This document shows positions 9,202-18,155 of a stretch of 55,978 nt of DNA, one piece after another; the first letter of the stretch is position 1; each line of letters begins with the position of its first letter. The stretch is from Leptospira brenneri. Lineage in GTDB: Bacteria; Spirochaetota; Leptospiria; Leptospirales; Leptospiraceae. The stretch lies in assembly GCF_002812125.1 (NCBI RefSeq), contig NZ_NPDQ01000013.1, forward strand, positions 1 through 55,978. Reading direction: 5' to 3'. Under the pieces are notes generated by a model. That model saw only the letters and a program-made list of their open reading frames with translations, ran no database searches and had not been told where the DNA came from. The position numbers and the translations under genes are program-made.

Positions 9202-10446
9202 ATGAATAATATACAAAATAGTTTAGAAAGAATTGAAAAAAGATTAGTATCAGCACTAACAACCTTGATCATATTTTCCCTGCTCTTAATTTACCTTGTT
9301 TTTGATGCCTTCGTATCATATTATAGAATAAAATATTATGAAGAACTTGAAAATATTAATCTAGATCTCCTTACACTGGAAACTCAGAAGAATCTTACTC
9401 TTGACATCATAGAAAATACATTAAAACAAATTGATGAGACAAAACAAATTAAAGTTTTAGATTCTTTAAGCTCAGAGTATAAAAACTTAATTATTTTAAG
9501 AAAAAGACTTATAAAAATATTAAAGGGAAATAAAAATATCTTGGATTTCGATCTTAACGAAAATGGCGAATATGTATATATTACCCAAGAGGAAGTTAAT
9601 AAATTCTGGAACGCAATTGATAAAAAGCAGATTCCAATTTTCCATGAAACTTTAAAGGAGTCAATAAATGGAATTAATTTCAAATCTCTTTATGATGAAT
9701 TAAATACTAGCAAATCAGGATTTTTTAAAATATCGAAAGATAAAGAACTACTACATTACGAAACTGTTTTAAAAATGCAAAACTACTTTGCAAGTATTAA
9801 AGAAATTGATCATAGAATTGAAATCATAAATAATATGGATTTCAAACGAATAGATATTAAATCAGTTTCTAATGACGACCCTGAGTTAGCCAAGTATAAA
9901 TCAAGACTAGAAAACTACTATAGTGAACTAAAGGAAATAAACTCGAAAATCAAAAAATCACTTAAGCTGCAAATCTCTAAAATTGATAGCAAAGGACGAA
10001 ACGAAATAAAGAGTAAGAATCATCAAACTATTACTCTAGGAAACATTTCCCTTTCAATACAAACAATACCTTATTTCTATCCAATAGCGCTCACTCTTAT
10101 ATTTCACTGGATACTATTAAATTTAAAACGATTTGAATATCTATTATCGTTCCTAAAGGGAGATGACATTTTTTATTCAAATATGTTCCTAAATTACAGC
10201 GGAAAATTCTCTGGATGGACAACTTTCTTAATAATAATGCTCCCTTTATTTACAAGTATCTCTTTTTATATTTATATATTAATTTTTTCAGATTATTTCG
10301 TAAATTATCAAGATTTATTCTTATTCAAAAAAGAAGCACTAAATCTAATCCTACTAAGTGTCGCTGGATTTATTATAAGTTATATTTATATTATAAAAAT
10401 TATTAATTCAATCTCTAAAATAAGTAAAGTAAATATCCTCAAATAA
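9202..10446 (+). CDS. Membrane protein with long coiled coil (cassette 9)
   Basis: 414 residues. One TM helix (about 19-41) is followed by some 230 residues rich in Lys/Glu/Leu heptads (coiled coil), then three TM helices (about 287-306, 338-360, 375-397). The topology suggests a large domain between membrane anchors. No enzymatic motif is visible. It is the only gene in the cassette. Confidence 0.75.
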   Translation: MNNIQNSLERIEKRLVSALTTLIIFSLLLIYLVFDAFVSYYRIKYYEELENINLDLLTLETQKNLTLDIIENTLKQIDETKQIKVLDSLSSEYKNLIILRKRLIKILKGNKNILDFDLNENGEYVYITQEEVNKFWNAIDKKQIPIFHETLKESINGINFKSLYDELNTSKSGFFKISKDKELLHYETVLKMQNYFASIKEIDHRIEIINNMDFKRIDIKSVSNDDPELAKYKSRLENYYSELKEINSKIKKSLKLQISKIDSKGRNEIKSKNHQTITLGNISLSIQTIPYFYPIALTLIFHWILLNLKRFEYLLSFLKGDDIFYSNMFLNYSGKFSGWTTFLIIMLPLFTSISFYIYILIFSDYFVNYQDLFLFKKEALNLILLSVAGFIISYIYIIKIINSISKISKVNILK

Positions 10447-10454
10447 CGTCCTTC

Positions 10455-10617
10455 GCATAACAGCGACTTAACGCTTCGTTTCGGCACAAGGCCTCACTCG
10501 GTCTGCGACACATTCCCCTCTGGAACTCCTCTTGCCGCCGCAAGCCTCGTTCCAGTCCCTAACGTCCCTTCCAGGGACTCAGGGTCGGGGAACGTCGTTA
10601 AGTCTAGTTCGTTATAC
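10455..10617 (+). repeat. attC-10 (A-type)
   Basis: R'' GCATAAC, R' GTTATAC; perfect L boxes. It carries the covarying inner pair T…A (CGTTTCGG…CCTCACTCGG). Confidence 0.93.
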
Positions 10618-10656
10618 GCCATTTTTATAAAAATACACCCTAATGAATAAAATTTA

Positions 10657-11457
10657 ATGGATATTGAAAATGTTTCCAGGAATTACAGTACGTGGATAAA
10701 AAACTATATCGTATCCAATTTTCCAAACCTAAAAATTAAAAATATAATTATAAGAATGCCCAGTTTTGAAAATTACTCAGCATACATACTGACAGATTCT
10801 TCTGAACATCTATTTATCACGTTTCCAAACTTTTGGTATTCACTAATTTCAGATAACGCAAATACGGAAAAAGAAAAAATTAAAAAGATAACTTCTAAAA
10901 TAAAGACTGAAAAAATCCAATTATCACTTCAAGAATCGAAAAGAGCAGTGAAATTCTTAGAGGAAGATTTTAAATTAAAAACTAAAGATAAAAATGAAAA
11001 ATTCTCTGTGATGGATGGGACGACTATTGAAGTCTATTCAAGTAAGTTTGAAAATTTTAAGCAATACAAAGGAAATAAAAATAGAGAAAAATTTAAAATT
11101 TTAGAGGAAAAACTCGAAGCTTGGGACTACAAATTCTTCAATAAACAAACTCAAAAAATGAAAGATTACTTCGAAAACGTTTCTAAATTACACGTAAAAG
11201 ATATTGCCTATAAATCTAAAAATAAATTCATAAAAGAGCCTAGCTTAGACCTTACACTTAATATTGAAATAATAGCAAATGCACTCAATTTAATTCTTAG
11301 TGGAGAATCTCAAAAATTACTAAAAACAAGAAAAGGAAAAGAACTATTACTCTCTCAAATAAGCGCTATGGATTCTAAAATTTTTAGTGACTTGAATATA
11401 GATCAGATCTCCATTCAAATTCAATTATTAACATATCCTATAAAAAAGAGTTTTTAA
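10657..11457 (+). CDS. Hypothetical Lys-rich cytosolic protein (cassette 10)
   Basis: 266 residues with no signal or TM segment. The N-terminal 75 residues look alpha/beta (IIIRMPSF, AYILTDSSEHLFITF); the rest is helical and very rich in Lys and Glu. No family is recognised. The ATG lies about 40 nt after attC-10. Confidence 0.7.
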   Translation: MDIENVSRNYSTWIKNYIVSNFPNLKIKNIIIRMPSFENYSAYILTDSSEHLFITFPNFWYSLISDNANTEKEKIKKITSKIKTEKIQLSLQESKRAVKFLEEDFKLKTKDKNEKFSVMDGTTIEVYSSKFENFKQYKGNKNREKFKILEEKLEAWDYKFFNKQTQKMKDYFENVSKLHVKDIAYKSKNKFIKEPSLDLTLNIEIIANALNLILSGESQKLLKTRKGKELLLSQISAMDSKIFSDLNIDQISIQIQLLTYPIKKSF

Positions 11458-11483
11458 AAAATTATTAGAAAAATAAAAACGGC

Positions 11484-11614
11484 GTATAACAGCGCTTTCC
11501 CGCTTCACTTCGGCACTGCCGGCCTCGTTCGGCCTACGGCAAATTTCCCGCTATCCCTAACGCCTCCTGCGGAGGCTCAGGGCGGGAAACTTCGGGAATC
11601 CTAGTTCGTTATGC
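11484..11614 (+). repeat. attC-11 (short C-type)
   Basis: Only 131 nt. R'' GTATAAC, R' GTTATGC; inner boxes TTTCCCG/CGGGAAT. It lacks the TTGCC…GCAAG hairpin of the long class. Its inner stem has A…T (TTCACTTCGG…CCTCGTTCGG). Confidence 0.92.
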
Positions 11615-11652
11615 GATATCTTTTAAAACTAATGTAAAGGAAATAAAAAAAA

Positions 11653-12402
11653 TTGAAATCTTTTGTTATAATATTATTACTCGCGACCTCATATATTGCT
11701 AAACCAATATCAGCAAAAAATAATGAAATAATCTTGTTTACCTATGAAGCAGAAACTGACGTTTTCGATCAACCTTCAAAAAACTCAAAAATAATTTTCA
11801 AAATACCCTTCGGATCTAAGATTAAAGCTAGAAAAATACCAAATGATAAAAATTGGATTTTTTCTTATAACAACGATGGTTACATAGAGTCTAAAAAAAC
11901 TGTAACACATTTATCAAATTATAAAAGAAAATATTCTATTCTAAGAAAATCTTACTCAGATTGTTGGTGTTATTCAAGTTTGTTTGAAATAGAAACTAAG
12001 TTAAAATTGTCATCTAATAAAGTTTATTATTATTACAAAGCAAATGTTGAATATCAAGAAGAAACTGGTTCATCGACTGGATCTTATAATATTGTTAATA
12101 ATCACTTAATAATTCAAATACCTAAATACATTGCTGAAATATGCTATCCTTCAAAAAATAAATGTGAAAAGGAAGTGTATCCCGAATTAGAATATGATTT
12201 AATGTGGAATAATAACGCAAAAGGGTTCTTGGATCCATCTCAATCGAATTATTTTTCAGCTAGTTATTTATTTTTAAATACTAATGAATGTATAATTCAA
12301 CCGAATTACACTGAAGGATCAAATAGTTGTTCAGAATATTGCAATAATCCAAAAGAAAACGAAAATCGTGCTTTATTTGATGGATACTATTGTTCAAAAT
12401 AA
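11653..12402 (+). CDS. Secreted SH3-like, Cys-rich protein (cassette 11)
   Basis: 249 residues from a TTG start, about 12 nt after AAAGG. A signal peptide (residues 3-20, ending near AKPISAKN) is followed by an SH3b-like domain (about 27-85: TDVFDQPSKNSKI, then NNDGYIES). A second half rich in Tyr and Cys (CWCYS; C-rich tail CSEYC) suggests disulfides. It is probably periplasmic or on the surface; the function is unknown. Confidence 0.72.
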   Translation: MKSFVIILLLATSYIAKPISAKNNEIILFTYEAETDVFDQPSKNSKIIFKIPFGSKIKARKIPNDKNWIFSYNNDGYIESKKTVTHLSNYKRKYSILRKSYSDCWCYSSLFEIETKLKLSSNKVYYYYKANVEYQEETGSSTGSYNIVNNHLIIQIPKYIAEICYPSKNKCEKEVYPELEYDLMWNNNAKGFLDPSQSNYFSASYLFLNTNECIIQPNYTEGSNSCSEYCNNPKENENRALFDGYYCSK

Positions 12403-12410
12403 AAGACATC

Positions 12411-12574
12411 GCATAACAGCGACTTAACGCTTCGCTTCGGCACTTGCGGCCTCGCTCGGTCTCCGACACATTCCCCTCTGGCACTCCTCTTGCCTCTGCA
12501 AGCGTCGTTCCAGCCCCTAACGTCCCTTCCGGGACTCAGGGTCGGGGAACGTCGTTAAGTCTAGTTCGTTATAC
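12411..12574 (+). repeat. attC-12 (A-type)
   Basis: R'' GCATAAC, R' GTTATAC; L boxes perfect. Confidence 0.93.
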
Positions 12575-12667
12575 GTAATCGCTTAAATCTATATCTTAAG
12601 AAATGAGAAACACTATTAACAGCCTGGAAATATCAGAAAAACAATAAAAAGAGTCATTTTCAATTGC

Positions 12668-12695
12668 TTGACTTTTATAGAAAATCGCCAAATTT
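12668..12695 (+). promoter_or_regulatory. Promoter of the mntA/hepT module
   Basis: TTGACT, 16-nt spacer, then a weak -10 (AAATTT) ending six nt before the ATG, so the transcript would start at or next to the start codon. The -10 is the poorest of the nine module promoters. Confidence 0.45.
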
Positions 12696-12701
12696 TGAGA
12701 T

Positions 12702-13016
12702 ATGGCGACAGTCAGTTCCTTAGATGCAAATTCGATTCAAAACTCCTTAAAACAATACAAGCAGGAGCTCGATTTACTAGGTGTTGAAACAATTCACCTT
12801 TTTGGATCTGTCGCTAGAAATGAAGCAAAACTAAATAGTGATATTGATTTCCTTGTGAAGTTTAAGCCTGGAATGAAAAATTTTGATAATTACATTAATC
12901 TAACATTTCTACTCGAAGATGTTTTTAATGTAAAAGTTGATCTCCTGACGGCTGACTCTATTTCGGGCTCACTTAAAAATTCTGTTGAAAGTGAGTCAGT
13001 ATTAATTGAAGTCTGA
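12702..13016 (+). CDS. mntA: MNT-type nucleotidyltransferase antitoxin (cassette 12)
   Basis: 104 residues. The minimal nucleotidyltransferase motif is intact: GS at 35-36 (HLFGSVARNE), then SDIDFLV with Asp47 and Asp49. In the MntA/HepT systems this enzyme AMPylates and silences the HEPN RNase encoded next to it. The gene overlaps the HEPN gene by 11 nt, as is usual. There is no Shine-Dalgarno site; translation is probably leaderless. Confidence 0.9.
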   Translation: MATVSSLDANSIQNSLKQYKQELDLLGVETIHLFGSVARNEAKLNSDIDFLVKFKPGMKNFDNYINLTFLLEDVFNVKVDLLTADSISGSLKNSVESESVLIEV

Positions 13017-13356
13017 TATCGATTATATTAAACATATTTATAACGAAATTTTGTTTATTAAAGATGAATTAACAAAAACTAATGAGGCTTCATTTCTTAA
13101 CAATAATGTATTAAAACGAGCTTTTGTTAGAAGTATTGAAATCATCGGTGAAGCCTCCAACAAACTTTCCGATTCTTTCAAGAAAAAATATAATGAACCG
13201 GAATGGAGAAAATTCTCAGCCACTAGAAACCATTTAATTCATGGTTACTTTGTTGTTGATTATGATATTGTTTGGGATCTCGTTAAAAACAAAATCCCTC
13301 TTCTTGAGATTCAGATTAAAGAAATCCTACAAAAAGAAAAAACGCTTTTCGATTAA
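13006..13356 (+). CDS. hepT: HepT-like HEPN toxin (cassette 12)
   Basis: 116 residues, starting with TTG inside the end of the MNT gene. The HEPN ribonuclease motif RNHLIHGYF places Arg74, His79 and Tyr81 in the RX4HXY pattern of HepT toxins. It is expected to be a tRNA/mRNA-cutting or interfering toxin held inactive by AMPylation from MntA. Being translationally coupled to the antitoxin is typical. It ends 12 nt before attC-13. Confidence 0.88.
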   Translation: MKSDIDYIKHIYNEILFIKDELTKTNEASFLNNNVLKRAFVRSIEIIGEASNKLSDSFKKKYNEPEWRKFSATRNHLIHGYFVVDYDIVWDLVKNKIPLLEIQIKEILQKEKTLFD

Positions 13357-13368
13357 ATGCGCGACTAC

Positions 13369-13533
13369 GTATAACAGCGACTTAACGCTTCGTTTCGGGA
13401 CTTACGCCCTCACTCGGTCTGCGACACATTCCTCTCTGGAACTCCTCTTGCCTACGCAAGCCTCGTTCCAGTCCCTAACGTCCCCTCCGGGGACTCAGGG
13501 CCGAGGAACGTCGTTAAGCCTAGTTCGTTATCT
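13369..13533 (+). repeat. attC-13 (A-type), R' variant GTTATCT
   Basis: R'' GTATAAC; R' GTTATCT, mirrored by AGATAAC at the end of cassette 13. L boxes ACTTAACG/CGTTAAGC. Inner pair T…A. Confidence 0.92.
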
Positions 13534-13559
13534 GCAATGCCAAAAACTTGAGAGGAAAA

Positions 13560-13832
13560 ATGAAAAAAGAATATTCTAGAAAAATCGAATTAATTTGTCC
13601 TTTATGTGGAAGTAAATTATTTGAATACGACGAACAAAAGGAAAACCCGGATATAACTTGTATTTCCTGCAAAAAGATTTTTAAAAAAGATGAACTGACG
13701 GAAGCTAACCAAGAAAATTTTAACATAAATTTAAATGAATTACACAAAGAGGCAACAAAAGATATTGCTAAAGATCTAAAAGATATATTAAAAAAGACTT
13801 TAGGAAAGAATAAAAACTTCAAAATAAAGTGA
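13560..13832 (+). CDS. Small zinc-ribbon protein (cassette 13)
   Basis: 90 residues from an ATG preceded by GAGAGG; an in-frame TTG upstream is less likely. CPLC (about 12-15) and CISC (about 33-36) form a treble-clef or zinc-ribbon pair, followed by a Lys-rich helical tail. It may bind nucleic acid or protein. It forms a two-gene unit with the membrane protein 7 nt downstream. Confidence 0.75.
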   Translation: MKKEYSRKIELICPLCGSKLFEYDEQKENPDITCISCKKIFKKDELTEANQENFNINLNELHKEATKDIAKDLKDILKKTLGKNKNFKIK

Positions 13833-13839
13833 GAAAGCT

Positions 13840-14292
13840 ATGTTAGCAAGCGATTACATTGCAATTGTTGCAGTTATTGTATCAATAATTTCTATCGTTG
13901 TATCAATTTATATTTATAATAATCAAAAAAGATATATTAAAACCCAACACGAATTAAATAAACTTTTGCTTGAAAAAGAGAGGAAGGAAATTGAAACATT
14001 AGAAGAGGCGTTTGTTTCAGCAAATGTAGTTAAATTAGGTAGTGGCAAAAATAGAATCAGAATTTTTAACAAAGGAAAAGGCAGAGCAAATAACGTAAAT
14101 ATATCATACCCAGAAGATCATGATTGGTCTATTACAAATCGGATTTTTCCTCTTGAATTCTTAGATTCAGGCCAATCAGTAGAAATGATATTATCAATGC
14201 ATATGGGATCACAAAGCAAAATTAGTGCAATTCTCACCTGGAATGACAAAGCGGGTGAAAAAACCAATAAAGTAATTCTTACTTATTTATAA
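13840..14292 (+). CDS. Membrane-anchored protein with beta-rich domain (cassette 13)
   Basis: 150 residues. One N-terminal TM helix (about 5-28) is followed by a charged linker and a beta-rich domain (RIRIFNKGKGRANNV … VILTYL). Such small single-TM proteins are common cargo with no assigned function. It has a close spacing to the zinc-ribbon gene and is likely co-transcribed with it. Confidence 0.72.
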   Translation: MLASDYIAIVAVIVSIISIVVSIYIYNNQKRYIKTQHELNKLLLEKERKEIETLEEAFVSANVVKLGSGKNRIRIFNKGKGRANNVNISYPEDHDWSITNRIFPLEFLDSGQSVEMILSMHMGSQSKISAILTWNDKAGEKTNKVILTYL

Positions 14293-14302
14293 TTGGCACA
14301 GC

Positions 14303-14467
14303 AGATAACAGCGACTTAACGCTTCGTTTCGGCACTTACGGCCTCACTCGGTCTGCGACACATTCCCCTCTGGCACTCCTCTTGCCTCTGCAAGCGTCGT
14401 TCCAGTCCCTAACGTCCCTTACAGGGACTCAGGGTCGGGGAACGTCGTTAAGTCTAGTTCGTTATAC
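14303..14467 (+). repeat. attC-14 (A-type), R'' variant AGATAAC
   Basis: R'' AGATAAC is the exact complement of the start of cassette 13; R' GTTATAC. L boxes perfect; inner pair T…A. Confidence 0.93.
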
Positions 14468-14495
14468 GTAATGGCGAATAAAATTAATTACTATA

Positions 14496-14963
14496 ATGAA
14501 TAAAATAATGAAATCCATATTTATACTTTTTATTTTCATTTCGTGCAAAATTGGTATTAATGGAGACAATGTCGTATCTGATGACACCTTCAAAGCAAAT
14601 CTTCAAAGATATATTTCTATAAAATATCTTCAGTGTCATAGATTTGAACCAAAAAATAACAACAATTCACCAGATGACCAAAATAAACAAATTACTATAA
14701 ATGAAATTATTGCGGGTGCTTTTAGCTTAGTTGCTAGATCGACATTTGATAATTTTAATAACAATCAATTTGTTACTAAATCTGATGCAAACTTTTGCTA
14801 TAATGCAGTTTTATCTTCGCCTTGTGATACAAACAATCAAAACACTATATTATCTATCGCTAGTTCTGTTGCTTTATATTGCAACCCAAAAACAGTATGT
14901 TTAACTGAAAGACAACATTTCGGGCAGGGTGATTTTTGCATTGAAGATCCAAATCCTATCTAA
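14496..14963 (+). CDS. Hypothetical lipoprotein (cassette 14)
   Basis: 155 residues. A basic start and hydrophobic segment lead to FISC (Cys17), a relaxed lipobox. The mature part has several cysteines that may form disulfides. A second in-frame ATG lies four codons on. About 157 nt without a gene follow before attC-15. The function is unknown. Confidence 0.73.
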   Translation: MNKIMKSIFILFIFISCKIGINGDNVVSDDTFKANLQRYISIKYLQCHRFEPKNNNNSPDDQNKQITINEIIAGAFSLVARSTFDNFNNNQFVTKSDANFCYNAVLSSPCDTNNQNTILSIASSVALYCNPKTVCLTERQHFGQGDFCIEDPNPI

Positions 14964-15120
14964 TTCAGAATTTGCATTATCAAATTTAAAAAAATAGTAA
15001 ATTCTTCCTACTTCAACGAATGAATAAGAAATTGAAGACTCATTCTTTAACTTGGTGTCCAATATTAGGAAAAATTTCTTATATGCATTCAATTATTTAA
15101 TTAAAAAAATTCGCCACTAC

Positions 15121-15283
15121 GTATAACAACGACTTAACGCTTCGCCTCGGGACAAGCCCTCGCTCGGTCTCCGACACATTCCTCTCTGGAACTCCTCTTG
15201 CCGCCGCAAGCGTCGTTCCAGTCCCTAACGTCCCCTTCAGGGACTCAGGGCCGAGGAACGTCGTTAAGTCTAGTTCGTTATGC
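15121..15283 (+). repeat. attC-15 (A-type)
   Basis: R'' GTATAAC, R' GTTATGC; L boxes perfect. Confidence 0.93.
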
Positions 15284-15322
15284 GAAATTGAATAAAATTA
15301 ATTGAAAAACAAAGGAAAATAA

Positions 15323-16108
15323 ATGGAAAATTTCTTAAACTCAAAAATAATATCAGTTTTAGTAATTTCATTCTGCGCAACAATATCAACAGCAGCCATT
15401 GTAGAAGTTATGTCTAGACAGGAAATGTTATCTATTCTTGATAATAAAGTTATAGAATTTACAAAAGAAGGACTTGAAACAAACCAAAGTCTTTTAACCG
15501 AATTTACCAAGAAACAATCAGACATTGTTGAAATTGTAAAATTAATAGAATTAAAAAACGACGAGATTTCTACACGAATTCGAGATATTCGGAAATTATC
15601 TGCTAGAATGAAAACATTAATTTTGGGAGGTTCAATTAAAAAGTCAGAAACGCTAGAAAGAATTGCTTTAGAATATCAAGTTTTAATAAAAGCAAATTTA
15701 GATGATGAAAAAAACGAAGGCGAGATACTTTTTTATATCACCTCAAACATAAATTTAGTAAAAAAATTTAGTTCAACCTTCCTAATCGCAATGCTTGCCG
15801 TTATGAGCGGAGTTGTAGGCTCACTAGTCACGGTATTCCGTCTCGAGACTTATAGTATTGATTTTTTAAAAAGATTAGTTCTTGGGATTACAACTGGATT
15901 TATATCATTTTTGATAATTAAAGGAGGAAGAAGTCTCTTTTTACTGGAAGGAAATGATACTTTACCTATAATGAATCCATATTCTGCTGCTTTATTTAGC
16001 TTAATAGGTGGGATGTTTACTGAAAAGTTTTTTAAATTATTAGGAGACCTATTCGATAGCCTAATAGAAAAATTAACAATTAAAAAAGAAAATCAAGAGA
16101 CTACATAA
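15323..16108 (+). CDS. Membrane protein with coiled coil (cassette 15)
   Basis: 261 residues preceded by AGGAAAATAA. An N-terminal TM helix (about 10-30), a charged coiled-coil region (about 40-140) and three C-terminal TM helices (about 150-172, 185-205, 214-235) give a layout like cassette 9, but without sequence likeness that I can see. The function is unknown. Confidence 0.75.
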   Translation: MENFLNSKIISVLVISFCATISTAAIVEVMSRQEMLSILDNKVIEFTKEGLETNQSLLTEFTKKQSDIVEIVKLIELKNDEISTRIRDIRKLSARMKTLILGGSIKKSETLERIALEYQVLIKANLDDEKNEGEILFYITSNINLVKKFSSTFLIAMLAVMSGVVGSLVTVFRLETYSIDFLKRLVLGITTGFISFLIIKGGRSLFLLEGNDTLPIMNPYSAALFSLIGGMFTEKFFKLLGDLFDSLIEKLTIKKENQETT

Positions 16109-16117
16109 TTCAACTTC

Positions 16118-16280
16118 GCATAACAGCGACTTAACGCTTCGCTTCGGGACTAGCCCTCGCTCGGTCTGCGACACATTCCTCTCTGGCACTCCTCTTGCCT
16201 TCGCAAGCGTCGTTCCAGTCCCTAACGTCCCTTTCAGGGACTCAGGGTCGAGGAACGTCGTTAAGTCTAGTTCGTTATAC
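16118..16280 (+). repeat. attC-16 (A-type)
   Basis: R'' GCATAAC, R' GTTATAC; L boxes perfect. Confidence 0.93.
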
Positions 16281-16321
16281 GTCATTTTTAAAATTTCCAT
16301 CAAAAATCTCAAGGTATCAAA

Positions 16322-16711
16322 ATGGACATAGATAAAATAAATAAAATATCAGAAAAAATGGAGAATGCATTAGATGAACTTTTTCTGAAATTTTTAAAAT
16401 TTCTATTCCATATCCTAAAATGGTGTATTTATATCATCCTAGGATATTTATCTTTTAAATTTTGTGAATATATTTACAAAGGCTTTCTAAGAAAAGAAAA
16501 TTGGGAATTAATGATTTGTTCCGAAAGTCATTGGACTGGTGGTTGTGGAGAAATAAAATACAAACTAAGTGGTTATGAAGATCAGAAAACTTGTATGGAA
16601 AAAGGCATTCTTTTTGATCAAGGAAATGGATTTGAATGTGGATTACATTGCAATATGAATCAAGGATTCAATGTTTGTGAAACAATATGTAACGAAAAAG
16701 GATGCAATTAA
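16322..16711 (+). CDS. Single-TM, Cys-rich protein (cassette 16)
   Basis: 129 residues. A short helical start is followed by a TM helix (about 25-48) and a Cys-rich domain (nine Cys after residue 60, including CGLHC and CETIC). The cysteines suggest a disulfide-bonded extracytoplasmic domain. It has AAGG about 8 nt upstream of its ATG and shares the cassette with another Cys-rich gene. Confidence 0.72.
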   Translation: MDIDKINKISEKMENALDELFLKFLKFLFHILKWCIYIILGYLSFKFCEYIYKGFLRKENWELMICSESHWTGGCGEIKYKLSGYEDQKTCMEKGILFDQGNGFECGLHCNMNQGFNVCETICNEKGCN

Positions 16712-16757
16712 CAAATTTTAATTTATATACTACTGTTAAAATATAAAAAACATTGAA

Positions 16758-16991
16758 ATGAATATAATTAGATTATTGCCTTTTATCATTTTAACCTCGT
16801 TCTGCTTCCCAACGAATAAAAAAAATATAAATAAAATTTCCGTCATATCAGATTCCAATCCGAACCCTACCTGCAGTTTACTGACTTATAAACGCGGATG
16901 CTGTTCATACCACAAAGGTGTTTGCGGCTGCGGTGGATACAATTTAATGTGCTGCGACGGAACCATTAGTCCTTCGTGTTTATGTGATTAA
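16758..16991 (+). CDS. Small secreted Cys-rich protein (cassette 16)
   Basis: 77 residues. A hydrophobic N-terminus ends in LTSFC, a possible lipobox. The mature part has the run RGCCSYHKGVCGC and CCDGTISPSCLC; the CCxxHxGVxGC…CCDGTxSPSCxC pattern is common in small secreted bacterial proteins of unknown role. It lies about 46 nt after its partner gene. Confidence 0.73.
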   Translation: MNIIRLLPFIILTSFCFPTNKKNINKISVISDSNPNPTCSLLTYKRGCCSYHKGVCGCGGYNLMCCDGTISPSCLCD

Positions 16992-17001
16992 TAAAAACGA
17001 C

Positions 17002-17162
17002 GTATAACAGCGGCTAACCACTTCGCTTCGGGACGAGCCCTCGCTTGGCCTACGGCACATAGGCTTTCTGTCACTCGTTTGCATCCGCAAACTACGTGCC
17101 AGTCCCTAACGTCCCTTCGGGACTCAGGGTCGAGGAACGTCGTTAAGTCTAGTTCGTTATGC
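17002..17162 (+). repeat. attC-17 (mosaic)
   Basis: R'' GTATAAC, R' GTTATGC. The left half (GGCTAACC, TTTGCATCCGCAAA) resembles attC-7; the right half is A-type (CGTTAAGTC). The L boxes therefore mismatch. Confidence 0.88.
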
Positions 17163-17249
17163 GTAATTGACCAAAGGAATGCATTAGGATATGGGTAAAT
17201 CCTTGAATTTAATTAGTGAAATAAGCCTATTTTAATCACTTATTCTTGC

Positions 17250-17277
17250 TTGATTTTTTCATAAATTGCCATATCTT
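17250..17277 (+). promoter_or_regulatory. Promoter of the second MNT/HEPN module
   Basis: TTGATT, 16-nt spacer, TATCTT; the -10 ends six nt before ATG 17284. This placement rules out the earlier ATG (17278), which would touch the -10. Confidence 0.55.
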
Positions 17278-17283
17278 ATGCCT

Positions 17284-17592
17284 ATGGAAAAAGAGCTAGA
17301 AATTTTAAAAACCCAGATCATTTCTCTCGTAAATCCATTGAAAATTATCCTTTTTGGATCAAGAGCAATTAAAACGGCAGGAAAGAATAGTGATTATGAT
17401 CTTCTAATCATTATGCCTGACGGCACTAATAAAAGGGAAATTGCACAATATCTTTATAAAAATATAGGTAATATCAAAATCTCATTTGACATTGTTGTCG
17501 CTACTCCCGAAACACTCGAAAAATATTCTAATATCCGACATTTAATTTATTTTCATGCCCTTAAAGATGGTTTAGAACTCTATGCTGCATGA
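17284..17592 (+). CDS. mntA: MNT-type nucleotidyltransferase (cassette 17)
   Basis: 102 residues from the chosen ATG. The motif LFGSRA (Gly25-Ser26) and SDYDLLI (Asp37, Asp39) mark a minimal nucleotidyltransferase, the antitoxin of a MNT/HEPN pair. It overlaps the HEPN gene by 11 nt. The start at 17284 is chosen because an upstream -10 leaves no room for earlier codons. Confidence 0.87.
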   Translation: MEKELEILKTQIISLVNPLKIILFGSRAIKTAGKNSDYDLLIIMPDGTNKREIAQYLYKNIGNIKISFDIVVATPETLEKYSNIRHLIYFHALKDGLELYAA

Positions 17593-17971
17593 TGACCCAG
17601 GTTCTCCAGAAGCTTGGCTTATTCATGCAAAAAGCGATTTACTCCTGGCTAAACTTGGGGATAAAAATGATATTTTACTAAATCAACTTTGTTTTCATGC
17701 TCAACAAACTGCTGAAAAATCTTTAAAAGCTGTTTTGATAAAAGAGAATGTGGAATTTCTATTTACTCACAATATTAAAACTCTAATGCTTTCATTGCCA
17801 GATCGAATTGAAAAACCTAGTTTCTTTGATGAACTTGCAATTTTAACAGATTATGCAGTCTCTACTAGATATCCGGGTGATTATGAAGAAATTCTTAATA
17901 CTGAATATGAAAAGGCAATTGAATTAGCTGAACTTGTTTTTAATTGGGCTAACAATTTAATAAAAAAATAA
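17582..17971 (+). CDS. HEPN-domain toxin (cassette 17)
   Basis: 129 residues of the HEPN (PF05168-type) fold: WLIHAKSDLLLA, FHAQQTAEKSLKA, THNIKTL, then a TRYPGDY motif typical of this family. The classic RX4-6H motif is not present; this subfamily lacks it. It is presumed to be the toxin or effector partner of the overlapping MNT gene. Confidence 0.85.
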   Translation: MLHDDPGSPEAWLIHAKSDLLLAKLGDKNDILLNQLCFHAQQTAEKSLKAVLIKENVEFLFTHNIKTLMLSLPDRIEKPSFFDELAILTDYAVSTRYPGDYEEILNTEYEKAIELAELVFNWANNLIKK

Positions 17972-17992
17972 ATTTTATAAATGGTCAACTAC

Positions 17993-18155
17993 GCATAACA
18001 GCGTGTAAACACTGCGCTTCGGGACTTACGCCCTCGCTTGGTCTACGACACATTCCCCTCTGGCACTCCTCTTGCTTTCGCAAGCGTCGTTCCAGCCCCT
18101 AACGTCCCCTCGGGACTCAGGGTCGGGGAACGTCGTTTACACTAATTCGTTAATT
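17993..18155 (+). repeat. attC-18 (L box GTGTAAACAC variant)
   Basis: R'' GCATAAC; R' GTTAATT, mirrored by AATTAAC at the end of cassette 18. L boxes GTGTAAAC/GTTTACAC pair and are shared only with attC-19. Confidence 0.92.
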